From: Selenomonas sputigena_A
GTDB lineage: Bacteria; Bacillota; Negativicutes; Selenomonadales; Selenomonadaceae
DNA: 64,000 bases
Assembly: GCF_051603425.1 (NCBI RefSeq)
Contig: NZ_CP194411.1
Span: forward strand, 1,488,001 to 1,552,000
Direction of reading: 5' to 3'
Shown: positions 52,975 to 62,800 of the stretch, one piece after another
Layout: each line of letters opens with the position of its first letter
Position numbering within the stretch: position 1 is the first letter of the stretch
Notes under the pieces: generated by a model
Seen by the model: the letters and a program-made list of their open reading frames with translations, nothing else
The model's database searches: none
Told to the model about the DNA's origin: nothing
Made by a program: the position numbers and the translations under genes

Positions 52975-54422
52975 AAGATTTTCCGAAAATCGCGGAAGAA
53001 CTCGCTGTCTTGCAGAACACGATGAAATGGGAGCCGGGTATTGCACGCATAAAATACTTGCTGCGAAGGCGCGGTGCTGAGCTTGATCGTGGAGAAAAAA
53101 GTTTTCTCTGTGGCAGGCTGGGCTACTTCCTGCACTTCGTTGATCGTTTGGAAGACGCTGCCGATGCCTATCGTGAGGCTATCGTGCTCGCTCCTTACTT
53201 AGCACAGCAGCGGAAGCTTTACAGCGACTACCTTATGGTTTGCCACTATCTGCCGCATCTCGGTGATGCAGAACTTGCCGAGAGGCATTTTGCCTACAAC
53301 CAATTTTTCCGTACGGAGGAAGAACTGCAGCATGAACGCGAACGTCATCGTCGTCATGGAAAAATCCGTGTCGGCTACATCTCGACGAATTTCAAGAAGC
53401 ATGTCATGAGCTGCTTCATGATGCAGCTTCTGGCAATTGCCGATCGCGACCGATTTGAAATCTATTGTTATGACATCGGGGGCGCGTCGGACGCAGCAGC
53501 CGAGCAGATGAAATCCTTCGGCAACAACTGGCGCAATATCGCAATCGCTGAGGCGAAGGAGCGTGCTGCGGCAATTGCTGAGGACGAGATTGACATCCTC
53601 TTTGACCTCAGCGGGCATACGGACGGGGGGCATGGGTTGGCGACGCTTGGCTACAAGGCGGCGCCCGTGCAGATCACAGGCATTGGGTATATGAGCACGT
53701 CAGGGCTCAAGGCAGTCGATTACTGTCTTTCGGATCATTTTCTTGATCCGCTGGGGCAGGGGAGCGCATATTTTTCTGAGAAGCTGCTGCGCCTTTCACA
53801 TTCACACTTTTGTTATACGCCGTTCGAAGAACTTTTCAAAAGCATGCCCGACTGGCAGCCGCACGGGACGACGGTCTTTGGCTGCTTCAACAACTCCGCA
53901 AAGATTTCCGAGGAAATGTTGCGGCTCTGGCGGACGATTCTCGAACGCGTGCCGGGTTCTAAGCTTCTTCTCAAGGCATGGAAGCCCAAGTCGCTGCGCA
54001 AGAAGGCGCTCTCTGTCGGATACCGTATGGAACAGATCGAGGTGCGCCCCATGACGCTCGATTATGTGCACGAATACATGGATATGGACATCGCGCTCGA
54101 TACCTATCCCTACACTGGGGGCGGCACGACGTGCGAGGCGCTCTACATGGGCGTGCCCGTCGTGACGCTCGCCGGCACGCGCCACGGCACGCGCTTCGGG
54201 CTGTCGCTTTTGGAAAACGTTGGGCTCGGCGACCTCGCAGCGAAAACGCTGGAGGAATATGTGGAAAAAGCTGTGGCGCTTTCCGAGGACAAGGATCTGC
54301 TCACGGCACTGCACAGGAACCTGCGCCCCATGATGCAGAAGTCGCCGTTGATGGACGGCAGGAGCTATGTGCGGGAAGTGGAGGGGATGTACGAAAAGAT
54401 ATGGCAGGAATGGCTGGAATAG
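52971..54422 (+). CDS. Single-module GT41 (OGT/SPINDLY-like) glycosyltransferase
   Basis: 483 residues. A short TPR-type part (about 1-125) ends in LYSDYLMVCHY, then a GT41 domain from about 130: RVGYISTNFKKH keeps the catalytic-region His, FGCFNNSAKI the Lys, and ALDTYPYTGGGTTCEALYMG, LAGTRHGTRFG are conserved. Compared with its neighbours it has Asn for Asp in ISTNF and an extended GHTDGGHG loop. ATG 52971 overlaps the preceding stop. A sigma-28-like promoter starts 3 bases after its stop. Confidence 0.88.
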   Translation: MKDFPKIAEELAVLQNTMKWEPGIARIKYLLRRRGAELDRGEKSFLCGRLGYFLHFVDRLEDAADAYREAIVLAPYLAQQRKLYSDYLMVCHYLPHLGDAELAERHFAYNQFFRTEEELQHERERHRRHGKIRVGYISTNFKKHVMSCFMMQLLAIADRDRFEIYCYDIGGASDAAAEQMKSFGNNWRNIAIAEAKERAAAIAEDEIDILFDLSGHTDGGHGLATLGYKAAPVQITGIGYMSTSGLKAVDYCLSDHFLDPLGQGSAYFSEKLLRLSHSHFCYTPFEELFKSMPDWQPHGTTVFGCFNNSAKISEEMLRLWRTILERVPGSKLLLKAWKPKSLRKKALSVGYRMEQIEVRPMTLDYVHEYMDMDIALDTYPYTGGGTTCEALYMGVPVVTLAGTRHGTRFGLSLLENVGLGDLAAKTLEEYVEKAVALSEDKDLLTALHRNLRPMMQKSPLMDGRSYVREVEGMYEKIWQEWLE

Positions 54423-54424
54423 TT

Positions 54425-54451
54425 TAAGGCGCTTCCGTGCTTTTCCGATAT
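54425..54451 (+). promoter_or_regulatory. Internal sigma-28-like promoter of the array
   Basis: TAAG (54425-54428), 15 bases, TCCGATAT (54444-54451). The -10 differs from GCCGATAT at one base. It lies 43 bases before the TTG start of the TPR gene. Confidence 0.65.
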
Positions 54452-54493
54452 AAGAACGTATAATGGATTTGAGGCTTTTAGGAGGAATATATC

Positions 54494-55363
54494 TTGTCGA
54501 AGTGGAGCAAAAAGAAGAAGCAGTATGGGGCAGCCGCATCGCCGGATGATCTGAAGCGGGAGCTTGCCGAGCAGATGGAGGACGAGGAGTACGGTGAGGC
54601 GCTTGGTACGGTTGCGGATATGATTCAGGCAGGCATACAGGACGCCGATGCTTTTTACGATGCGGCGTACAGTTACTTTATGAGCGGCGATTACGAGCGT
54701 GCGGCACAGTGGGTGGACAATACGCTGCGTTTTGCGCCGCAGCACATCAAGGCGCGCATCCTGCTCGCACGCATCTGCCTTTTGGAAGAGCGTACGGAAG
54801 ACGGTCTTGCCATCTTTGAGTTCGTGCTGAAAAACTATGCAAATGAACTTTCGCCTGATGAGCGGGAGGATCTCGCCGAGGTGCTCGATTACTACGGCAC
54901 GACGCAGGAAGCGGAGATCAGGGCAAGCTATCCTGCAATTGCTGCGTTCTTGCATCTTGCCCCGGCAGCGAATATGGAGACGGCGTCCTTCCAACCGCTT
55001 GTAGCGCCTCAGGTGCAGCCTTCGCCCAAGGTTATGCAGCCGCAGGCGGCGCCTGCCGCAGCGGAAGACGATTCTGCAGCCTCTGCTGAGCGCCTCTGCA
55101 GGGAAGTTCTCGCAAAGGAGGTTTCCCTTGCAGAGAAGCTTTGTCTCTTGAATTCTTTCGCCGGCGGCTTCTTCCTTGCGGGTGATTTCCCGGCGGCAAA
55201 GCTTTTGTTGAAAAAGGCATTGGAAATGGACGCCCATGACGAGGCTTCCCTGCGCAATATGTGCTATACGCTCGTCGCGTGCGGCGACAGAGATATGGCT
55301 CTGCAGCTTGTTTCCATGATGAAGGCGCCGGACTTCGGCATCCTCGCTGCTGTCCGTGGCTGA
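54494..55363 (+). CDS. TPR-type helical protein without a glycosyltransferase domain
   Basis: 289 residues. Repeats such as AFYDAAYSYFMSGDYERAAQ and FLAGDFPAAKLLLKKALEMD are TPR-like. A Pro/Ala/Gln-rich linker (about 160-195) splits the two repeat sets. Basic start (KWSKKKKQYG). TTG start after GGAGGA. It resembles the TPR parts of its GT41 neighbours but has no catalytic domain, so an adaptor or substrate-presenting role is possible. Confidence 0.75.
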   Translation: MSKWSKKKKQYGAAASPDDLKRELAEQMEDEEYGEALGTVADMIQAGIQDADAFYDAAYSYFMSGDYERAAQWVDNTLRFAPQHIKARILLARICLLEERTEDGLAIFEFVLKNYANELSPDEREDLAEVLDYYGTTQEAEIRASYPAIAAFLHLAPAANMETASFQPLVAPQVQPSPKVMQPQAAPAAAEDDSAASAERLCREVLAKEVSLAEKLCLLNSFAGGFFLAGDFPAAKLLLKKALEMDAHDEASLRNMCYTLVACGDRDMALQLVSMMKAPDFGILAAVRG

Positions 55364-55364
55364 G

Positions 55365-56822
55365 ATGCGTTCCTTTTCGGAAGAAATGGCGAGAGCCTAT
55401 GCGTTCTTACAGCAGGGGCAGGCAGGGCTTGCCGTTGATATCCTGCGCCGCCTTTCCGGGACGCCGCTTTCGCCGCGCGCCGTTTTCGAGGTGAATGCGG
55501 CCATGGCTTCCGCCAGTGCATCCCTGGGCGATATACCGCAGCTGGTTGAAGCATATCGCCGGGCATGCGCCTCGGGGGGTGCTTTGCCGGAGGAGCACAG
55601 GGCAGCATACAGCAACTATCTCTTTGCCCTTCACTATCTGCCGGGTGTGAACGATGCCCGGCTTTTTGCTGAACATATCGCTTTTATGAGACTGTTTCCC
55701 GATGTAAGGCAATATGAGCATGGAGCGGAAAATCATAGGCACAAGAAAATCCGTCTGGCGTATCTTTCTCCGGACTTCGGCATGCAGACGAACACATTTT
55801 TTGTCGTGCAGCTTCTTGCCTGCCATGATCGTGAACGTTTTGAAGTTTATTGTTACAACGCACGCCCTCACGGGGGAGAGGTGGAAGAACAGCTGCGTTC
55901 TTTTGCCGATGTTTGGCGCGATGTGCCTGACTGGCAGGCGGCGGATATCGCGGCTCGTATTTATGAGGACGAGATCGATATCTTCATCGACTTATCGGGA
56001 CATGCGGCTGGCGGTCATACGCTTGTGACAGCGGCATATCGCCCCGCCCCGGTACAGGTCACTGCTATCGGCTGGTTTGATACGACGGGGCTTCCTGCCG
56101 TGGATTATGTGCTTGCCGACCGTTGGGCTGTTCCGCCGGGAAGCGAAAAGTTTTTTCTCGAAAAGCCGCTGCGTCTGCAAAACCATTCGTTTCTTTGCTA
56201 TACACCGCCGTCCAGCGTGCAGCATGTAACGCAGCAGCGCAAGAGGCATGAATCCATTGTTTTTGGCAGTTTCAATAACTTCTGCAAAATCACGGAGCCC
56301 CAGATGGGGCTTTGGCGTGAGATTCTGTGCCGAACACCGGGATCCCGGCTGATACTCAAGAACACGGGAGAACGTATGGCAGAGGAACGCCGCCTGCGCC
56401 GCATAGCGGCACGGATCGGCTTTTCCGAAGGAGAGGTGGAATTTAGAAGCGGCACGAGCGATTACCTCGCGCAGTATCTCGACATCGACATCGCCCTCGA
56501 CACATACCCCTATCCGGGCGGCGGCACGACGTGCGATGCGCTTTTTATGGGCGTGCCTGTCATATCGCTTTACGGCGAGCGCTTTGGCTCGCGCTTCGGC
56601 TTGAGCCTCCTTTCCGCCTTAGGACTTCCCGAACTCGCTGCGGCAACTGTCGATGAATATGTGGAAAAGGCTGCAGCGCTTGCCGCTTCACCTGAAACCC
56701 TGGACGCGCTTCATGAGAGTTTGCGCGAGCGTATGAAAGCATCGCCATTGATGGATGGTCTGGGATATACGCGCGAAGTTGAGAGCCTCTATGAAAAGGC
56801 ATGGCAGGAGTGGATCCAATAG
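55365..56822 (+). CDS. GT41-like glycosyltransferase with altered catalytic His
   Basis: 485 residues. Short TPR part ending in AYSNYLFALHY, then a GT41 domain. AYLSPDFGMQTNTFF replaces the usual GYISPDFRRH, so the OGT H498-equivalent is Gln. The Lys (FGSFNNFCKI) and LDTYPYPGGGTTCDALFMG are kept, while LYGERFGSRFG replaces the GTRHG form. Either substrate choice differs or activity is reduced. Start could be ATG 55365 or GTG 55356; neither has a clear site, so it may be read by coupling to the previous gene. Confidence 0.85.
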   Translation: MRSFSEEMARAYAFLQQGQAGLAVDILRRLSGTPLSPRAVFEVNAAMASASASLGDIPQLVEAYRRACASGGALPEEHRAAYSNYLFALHYLPGVNDARLFAEHIAFMRLFPDVRQYEHGAENHRHKKIRLAYLSPDFGMQTNTFFVVQLLACHDRERFEVYCYNARPHGGEVEEQLRSFADVWRDVPDWQAADIAARIYEDEIDIFIDLSGHAAGGHTLVTAAYRPAPVQVTAIGWFDTTGLPAVDYVLADRWAVPPGSEKFFLEKPLRLQNHSFLCYTPPSSVQHVTQQRKRHESIVFGSFNNFCKITEPQMGLWREILCRTPGSRLILKNTGERMAEERRLRRIAARIGFSEGEVEFRSGTSDYLAQYLDIDIALDTYPYPGGGTTCDALFMGVPVISLYGERFGSRFGLSLLSALGLPELAAATVDEYVEKAAALAASPETLDALHESLRERMKASPLMDGLGYTREVESLYEKAWQEWIQ

Positions 56823-56836
56823 AAGGAGAAGTTGTA

Positions 56837-58072
56837 ATGAGTTTGCAATATTATACAAAAATGCTGAAAGGCCTTTGGCAAACGGGGGCTTTGACAGCAG
56901 AAGAGGTTTGCGGCAAAGATGTTCTGCTTATGGGCGCTTCCTGCTTTGGTGGAATGGCTGTTGCCATATTGCAGCAGCCATTTCTTTCTGCGGGTGCAAA
57001 GGTTGATTACATACCGTTTTTCAATGATACTGTTGGAATATCAGCCACTTTGGCAGAATTGGGAAAAACTCTGGGCGGCAGGTCGTATGACTTTGTTGTT
57101 CTCTTTGAGGGAATGGAAAGGGAACCGCATTTTGTCAAGAGTGCTGAGGCAGTGGCGAAATGCTGCCGCATCGGGGGCAAGCTGCTGCTCTTCCTCGAAA
57201 CACCGGATGCTTTGGAAGAAGAACGCGGCGCAGCGAGTTGCCTGGAAACATCCTGGGCTTATGATCTGCAGGATGTTTCTAGTCTGTTTCCGGGTTTCTC
57301 CCTGCTTTTTCATATGCGGACGAATCCTGCTTTGCTGCTTGCTGCTAAGCTGGAAAAGCGGCGGGAAGCAAAGCCTTTGCATCCAACGGCTTTCAGTCGG
57401 CGTTTGAAGCGCCATGTCAGTGAAAAAAAGGGGCTGCAGGCAGGCTTCTTTCGTGATTTTCAGGAACTTGACCGCATCGGTGTGGAAGAGTTTACGGACA
57501 AATGCCGTTATCGTCATAATTATCTGCAGAAGTATGAATTTTTCCTGCGCGGCTTGAAGGATAAACCGCTGCGGCTTTTGGAACTCGGCGTATTTCAAGG
57601 CGGAAGTGAGCGCATGTGGAAGAGGTTCTTCCCGCAGGCGGAAATCTTTGGTGTGGATATTGATGAATCCTGCCGGATGCATGCGGCGGAGCGCATTGAG
57701 ATTCGGATCGGCGATCTCTCGAAGGAAGAAGTTCTCGAGAGCCTTAAAGAGATTCGCCCGCATATCATTGTGGATGACGCCTCGCATATCTGGAGCCATC
57801 AGATCAAGGCTCTCTTTGCGCTTTTTCCTGCCCTGCCGAGCGGCGGCGTCTATATCCTTGAAGATTTGGAAACGTCTTTTCACCTGGAAGCGTTTCCGTC
57901 ATACTGTGACGCCCCCTTGGACGCTTACACCGTAGCGGAACGCATCGCGCGCGTGGCGGCGAGCCGGAAGCCCTGTACGGAAGAACCGTTTGCGGAAGAG
58001 ATTACAGAAATCGGCATGGCGACGGAGCTTGTGGCGACGATGCTTTCCAGCTGTATTTTCATCAAGAGATAG
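56837..58072 (+). CDS. Class I SAM methyltransferase with a degenerate N-terminal partner domain
   Basis: 411 residues. The C-terminal half (from about 245) has LLELGVFQGGSERMWKRFFP, FGVDIDE, IIVDDASHIW and GGVYILEDL, as in MycE-like sugar O-methyltransferases. The first 200 residues resemble a second Rossmann methyltransferase fold (DVLLMGASCFGGM, IGGKLLLFLETPD) without a clear SAM site. It may methylate a sugar of the array's product. AAGGAGAAG precedes ATG 56837. Confidence 0.82.
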   Translation: MSLQYYTKMLKGLWQTGALTAEEVCGKDVLLMGASCFGGMAVAILQQPFLSAGAKVDYIPFFNDTVGISATLAELGKTLGGRSYDFVVLFEGMEREPHFVKSAEAVAKCCRIGGKLLLFLETPDALEEERGAASCLETSWAYDLQDVSSLFPGFSLLFHMRTNPALLLAAKLEKRREAKPLHPTAFSRRLKRHVSEKKGLQAGFFRDFQELDRIGVEEFTDKCRYRHNYLQKYEFFLRGLKDKPLRLLELGVFQGGSERMWKRFFPQAEIFGVDIDESCRMHAAERIEIRIGDLSKEEVLESLKEIRPHIIVDDASHIWSHQIKALFALFPALPSGGVYILEDLETSFHLEAFPSYCDAPLDAYTVAERIARVAASRKPCTEEPFAEEITEIGMATELVATMLSSCIFIKR

Positions 58073-58081
58073 GGGAATGTC

Positions 58082-59878
58082 ATGAACAAGATCGTCGCTA
58101 TATCCTTGATTGCAGACAGTGCCGACATCATCGAAAGTTTTGTGCGCCATACTCTGACGTATGCGGATGAAATGCTCGTGGTCGATCACAAGAGCAGTGA
58201 CGGTACATGGGGAATTCTGGAGGCTCTTGTGCAGGAAGGACTGCCGCTTTTGCTTGAACGGTATGAGCCGGCGGAGCTGTGCCATGAAGAGATCATGACG
58301 CAGCTCATGCACAGGGCAATCAAGGAATATGGCGCTGATATCGTTGTGCCGGTCGATGCCGACGAGTTCCTCGTCACAGAAGATGCGGCAAAGCCTTGCC
58401 GTGCAGTTCTTTTGCGCCTGCGGACGGATACGACCTTCTTTGCGTGGCACTGGATGTATGAGCTGCAGGAACCGGAAAAGGCGGTGACGGATTTTTTGCT
58501 CATACGCCCGCTTAGACGAAAGAAGCAGCATGAGGCGGTGCAGAAGGCGATCATTGGCCGCGATGTCATTGAAGACTATCCTTTGCTTGCACAGGGAACG
58601 CATTACCTCTATCGCCTAGAAAACGGCAGGCGGGTATCGGCTCCTGCTTTGGAAATCAGTTTCCTGCATTTCGCACATTTTCAGTGGCGCGGACCACTGC
58701 ACACGGCTGTCAAGGCTCTGAACGGCTGGATTGGAAATGCGGCGAAGTATTCTTTGCATACCATGCGCTGTTACTATTGGAAGGAGCACTTTGACGCAGT
58801 GTTTCGCGGGGAGACGCCGGCAGTCGCACTCGCTTCGGAAGAGTGTGAGACTGTGCGTCAGCTTGTTTTGCCGGATAGAGAAATCCGCCTTTTGTATACG
58901 AAGGGAGGCGCTTTTTCGCCGCTGCAGAGCCTTATGTTACTGGCGGAGCAGCTGGCTGGGGATTTTGCTCAGGAACGTGTCCTCGCACGGCGAAAATGTG
59001 TGAGTGTCATCTTGCCGTACATGGGGGAAGCTGCTTCATGGCAGAAAGCCCTTGCCAGTGTCGTACAGCAGACGTATCCTTATATCGAGATCCTTGTCCT
59101 TGATATGGTTGGAGCTGCTGAATGGCTGGGACAGGCGATGGCTGCGCTGCCCTTGCCGCACAGCATTGTGGAGGCGCGAACCTCCGGCTGGGGAGAGAAA
59201 TTGGCTCGGGCGGCGCTAGGGGAGTATGTCCAATGGGTTTTGCCGGGGGATGTCCTTTTGCCGGAAAAAATCATGCTGATGGTGACGGCGCTCGAACTTG
59301 ACCCTGAATTGGATCTCGCCCTTTCGGATTCTGTAAATACTGTGACGGATGAAGGTGTTGCTTCGGAGACTCTTCCAGAATATGCTTTCCGCATGCAGCA
59401 GGCGCATTGCATTGTGGCGTCCGGCACATGGCATGCAAACTTTATTCTGTCGACAGGAACCACGCCGGAGGGCGGTCTGTCCTCCGTGCTCTCCCACCGC
59501 TCTGTGTTTGAACGCTGCGATTGGTTGGAAACCGCATTTTTCCGAGGACGTGTTTTTTCTTTGGCGGCTTTTTTCCTGCTCTTTCGGGGCAGGCCGAACG
59601 TTCAGGTTGACGTTTTTGAACTGCCGCTTTTGCGCCGAGAGAGAGAAATCGACAGGGAGGACATTCTTTGGCGTCTTCTGGAATGGGCGGCGCTTCTTGG
59701 AGCGGAAGCCGAAGCCTTTGGTATGGAGGGGATCCTGCAAGCGCGGAAGCTGCTGGAAGAACGACGCACGGTGCTGTTTGCGGAGCCTGAGCTGCGCTTG
59801 TTGGCCCATGTTCCTCGTTTGGAGACTGTGCTGGATGAACTGCTGCAGCTTCTTCCTGAAAGCAGGGAGAGCTTATGA
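58082..59878 (+). CDS. Glycosyltransferase with a family 2_4-like domain and a degenerate GT2 domain
   Basis: 598 residues. Residues 1-240 form a Glyco_tranf_2_4-like domain: VVDHKSSDGTW and VVPVDADEFLV carry the metal site. From about 300 a GT2-like domain starts (VSVILPYMGEAASWQKALAS). Its metal-binding position reads VLPGDVLLPEKI, lacking the usual Asp-Asp, so this half may bind but not transfer. C-terminal 100 residues helical. Overlaps the next gene by 4 bases. Confidence 0.82.
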   Translation: MNKIVAISLIADSADIIESFVRHTLTYADEMLVVDHKSSDGTWGILEALVQEGLPLLLERYEPAELCHEEIMTQLMHRAIKEYGADIVVPVDADEFLVTEDAAKPCRAVLLRLRTDTTFFAWHWMYELQEPEKAVTDFLLIRPLRRKKQHEAVQKAIIGRDVIEDYPLLAQGTHYLYRLENGRRVSAPALEISFLHFAHFQWRGPLHTAVKALNGWIGNAAKYSLHTMRCYYWKEHFDAVFRGETPAVALASEECETVRQLVLPDREIRLLYTKGGAFSPLQSLMLLAEQLAGDFAQERVLARRKCVSVILPYMGEAASWQKALASVVQQTYPYIEILVLDMVGAAEWLGQAMAALPLPHSIVEARTSGWGEKLARAALGEYVQWVLPGDVLLPEKIMLMVTALELDPELDLALSDSVNTVTDEGVASETLPEYAFRMQQAHCIVASGTWHANFILSTGTTPEGGLSSVLSHRSVFERCDWLETAFFRGRVFSLAAFFLLFRGRPNVQVDVFELPLLRREREIDREDILWRLLEWAALLGAEAEAFGMEGILQARKLLEERRTVLFAEPELRLLAHVPRLETVLDELLQLLPESRESL

Positions 59879-62800
59879 AACATTTGACGAGTATCGTGAT
59901 CCTCAGTTGGAATACGCTTGATTTTACGCGCGAATGCATCGAGAGCATACGTCGTTTCACGAAAGAAGGGACGTATGAAATCATCGTTGTCGATAATGCC
60001 TCGGAAGACGGATCACGCGAATGGCTGCGGGAGCAGACGGACGTGCGTCTTGTCGAGAATGCGAAAAACGAAGGCTTTCCCAAAGGATGCAACCAGGGCA
60101 TGGCGCTTGCCCTTGGTACAGAGATTTGCCTGTTGAACTCCGATACGCTTGTGACGCCGCGTTGGCTCCCGCAGCTCCTGTCCGCACTTTATAGTGATGA
60201 AAGCATCGGGGCGGTGGGACCGGCCTCGAATGCTGTGAACAATTATCAACAAATTGATATGGACATTGTCCCAGCGGAGAAAGAGGGGCGCCCGGATGAT
60301 TCTCTTCTGCCGGGGCGTTTTTCGTCAGAGGTTTTCGATTTTGCCGAGCGATACAATAAAACCGAGGCGGAAAAATGGCACCTGCATTTTTGCCTCTCAG
60401 GCTTTGCACTGCTTTTCAAGCGGACGGTTTATGAAAAGCTGGGCGGTTTTGATGAAGCGTTTTCCCCGGGAAATTTCGAGGACGACGATTATTGCTTGCG
60501 CATTCGTCAGGCGGGCTGGCAACTGCTCTTCTGCGAGGATACATTTATCTTCCACTATAACCATGGCTCTTTTATTGCGCGTGACGAGAAGAGCATGCGG
60601 GAGCATATGAAAAAATATGAGGAATTGCTGGAACGCAATTTCCGTTATTTCCAGAAGAAATGGAATGTCGATGACGATTATCCGAAGAACCGGATCACAG
60701 GCCTTTGGCGTCATTTGCCGGAGGGGCTTCCTGCGGCTGGTCGCATTCTCGATATCGACTGTGCCTGCGGTTTATCCCTCTTTCGGCTGCAGACGCTTTT
60801 TCCTGCGGCTGAAATCAGCGGCCTTACGCGTCATAAGGGGGATGCTGCTGTCGCTGCGTTTTCTTTCCCCGCTGCGTATTGCCCCGAGGTTGAGGCGGGA
60901 ATCTTTGCACATCTCAAGGGAAAATATGATGTCATCATGCTGCATGACTGCATGGATGATGTGCGTGACGTGGAAAAATTCCGCGAAAAGCTCGGCCGTT
61001 ATATGAATCCCGGCGGCGCAATCCTTTATGAATATGAGGGCAGAGCTGTTACGATGCGGTTTCATGCAGTGGAACCGTCAGAGGAAAAAGAAGAAAAGAA
61101 CGAAGAAGAACAACTCTATTTATCGCATGTTCGTGCCGTCCGCGGGAAGATTGAGAGGGGAAGGGATCTTAGGAAAGCCGCAGCAGCGCTCGACAAACTG
61201 TCGGCTGTTTATCCCCAGCGCCTTGAGTATCTGTTCGCACGCGTCGCGCTGCTGCTCAAGCAAGGGGAGGACAAGCAGCTTTGCCGCGCCATGCTTGACG
61301 GCATGGATCAGGAATTTTATGCGCGTCCGGAGCTGACGGATCTTTTCCTGCTCAAGAGTCGCACCTTTCCGTCCGGCTCCCTTGGCGAGCGTCAGTGCCT
61401 TTTTTCCCGCGAGTATTACAAGACGGGTAAATTGCCGGCCGAGGCTTTTTCGAAACTTGCCGCTTGCCGGGAGAACTTCCGCATGACGGGCGATGCCGCT
61501 GCACTTCGCGCACTGGCAGAGCAGTATTACGTCGTGCGGGACTGGAACATGTACTTCGTGCTGCTGATGGCGGCGCTGAAGCTCGAAAAGCGCCTTACGG
61601 CTTGGGAAAAGGAAATTCTGGAAGACGCAGGCCAGGTGTTTCGCTGGCAGAAGACAGTCAATGTCGCCTATATCGCAAAGATGCTGCTGGGGGAAAAAAC
61701 CTATACGTTCCTGCTTCCGTCGGAAACGGAAGACGAGGCCGTGCGAAGCCGCGACTTGGCGCGTGCTCTCGTCATACTCGGACAGCAGACGGTTGTTTTT
61801 CTGCCCGACGGCAGGGAAGAGCCTCTCAGTGCACCGTCGGCAGCAGCTGCCGCCCGCAATGCGGTTATGGCGGCGGCGGTTGAGGATACGTCCATCGTTG
61901 TCCGCTGTCCCCGTATTCTGGAGGCGGGACAGGCGCAGGATACGATGCCGGCGGCGATGCATCTCATAGCCTTTTCGCTCGAGCAGGACGCCGCGCCTGT
62001 CGTCTGTGCAAGCGACTGTCTGCTCGACCGCCTGCAGGAAACGGCGGCGTTGCGCCGCGATCTGCAGCGCCTGTCGTTCTCTCTGCCGCCCCAGTTTGCC
62101 CATGGGCTTGGGTTTGCCTGGTTGGGGCGCTATCGTGACTATGCGTGCCATGTTTACGGCGAGCGTCTTGTCGAGCGCATCGAAGAGCCTGCCGCCTGCG
62201 ATTTTTCCATCGTCATTCCCGTGCGCAACTCCGCCGACACCCTGCGCCATACGCTGGAAACCTGCCTTGCACTTGAAGAAGCCGGAAGCTTTGAAATCGT
62301 CGTCAGCGATAATTCCGATGCGGGAAATGACGCGGTGAAAACCCTCTGTGAAGAGTTGGCTGCGCCGCAGATCCGCTATATTCGCACGCCCTTCGTGCTG
62401 GAATTGTCCAAGAGCTTCGAGTATGCGATTCTCCATGCGCGCGGGGAATTCATCATCCCGCTTGGTGCGGACGACGGAATCTATCCATGGGCGCTGTGCT
62501 ATCTGAAAAAGGCGTTGGAAGAATATCCCGGGACGGAATGCATTGTTTGGAATCGCGATTTCTATACTTGGCCGGGATTTTTCGAAGAAGGCCGTCAGGA
62601 TCTGGCAATCCACCTCTATGATAAGGAACAGCCGCTTTACGAAAAGTGGCCGCTTTGCAGAAATCTGCCGTTTTGGATGGAACACATGGGGACTGTGCTC
62701 TACAACTTGCCCCTGCTCTATATCAATTCAGGCTTTCGGCGGAGTTATATGATCTGGCTGCTGGAAAAGACGGGAAGGCTCTGGGACGGACCTTCCCAGG

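Noticed and set aside
54459..54464. TATAAT before the TPR gene as a sigma-A promoter
   Set aside because: No -35 element at a suitable distance; the sigma-28-like site just upstream explains the region better.
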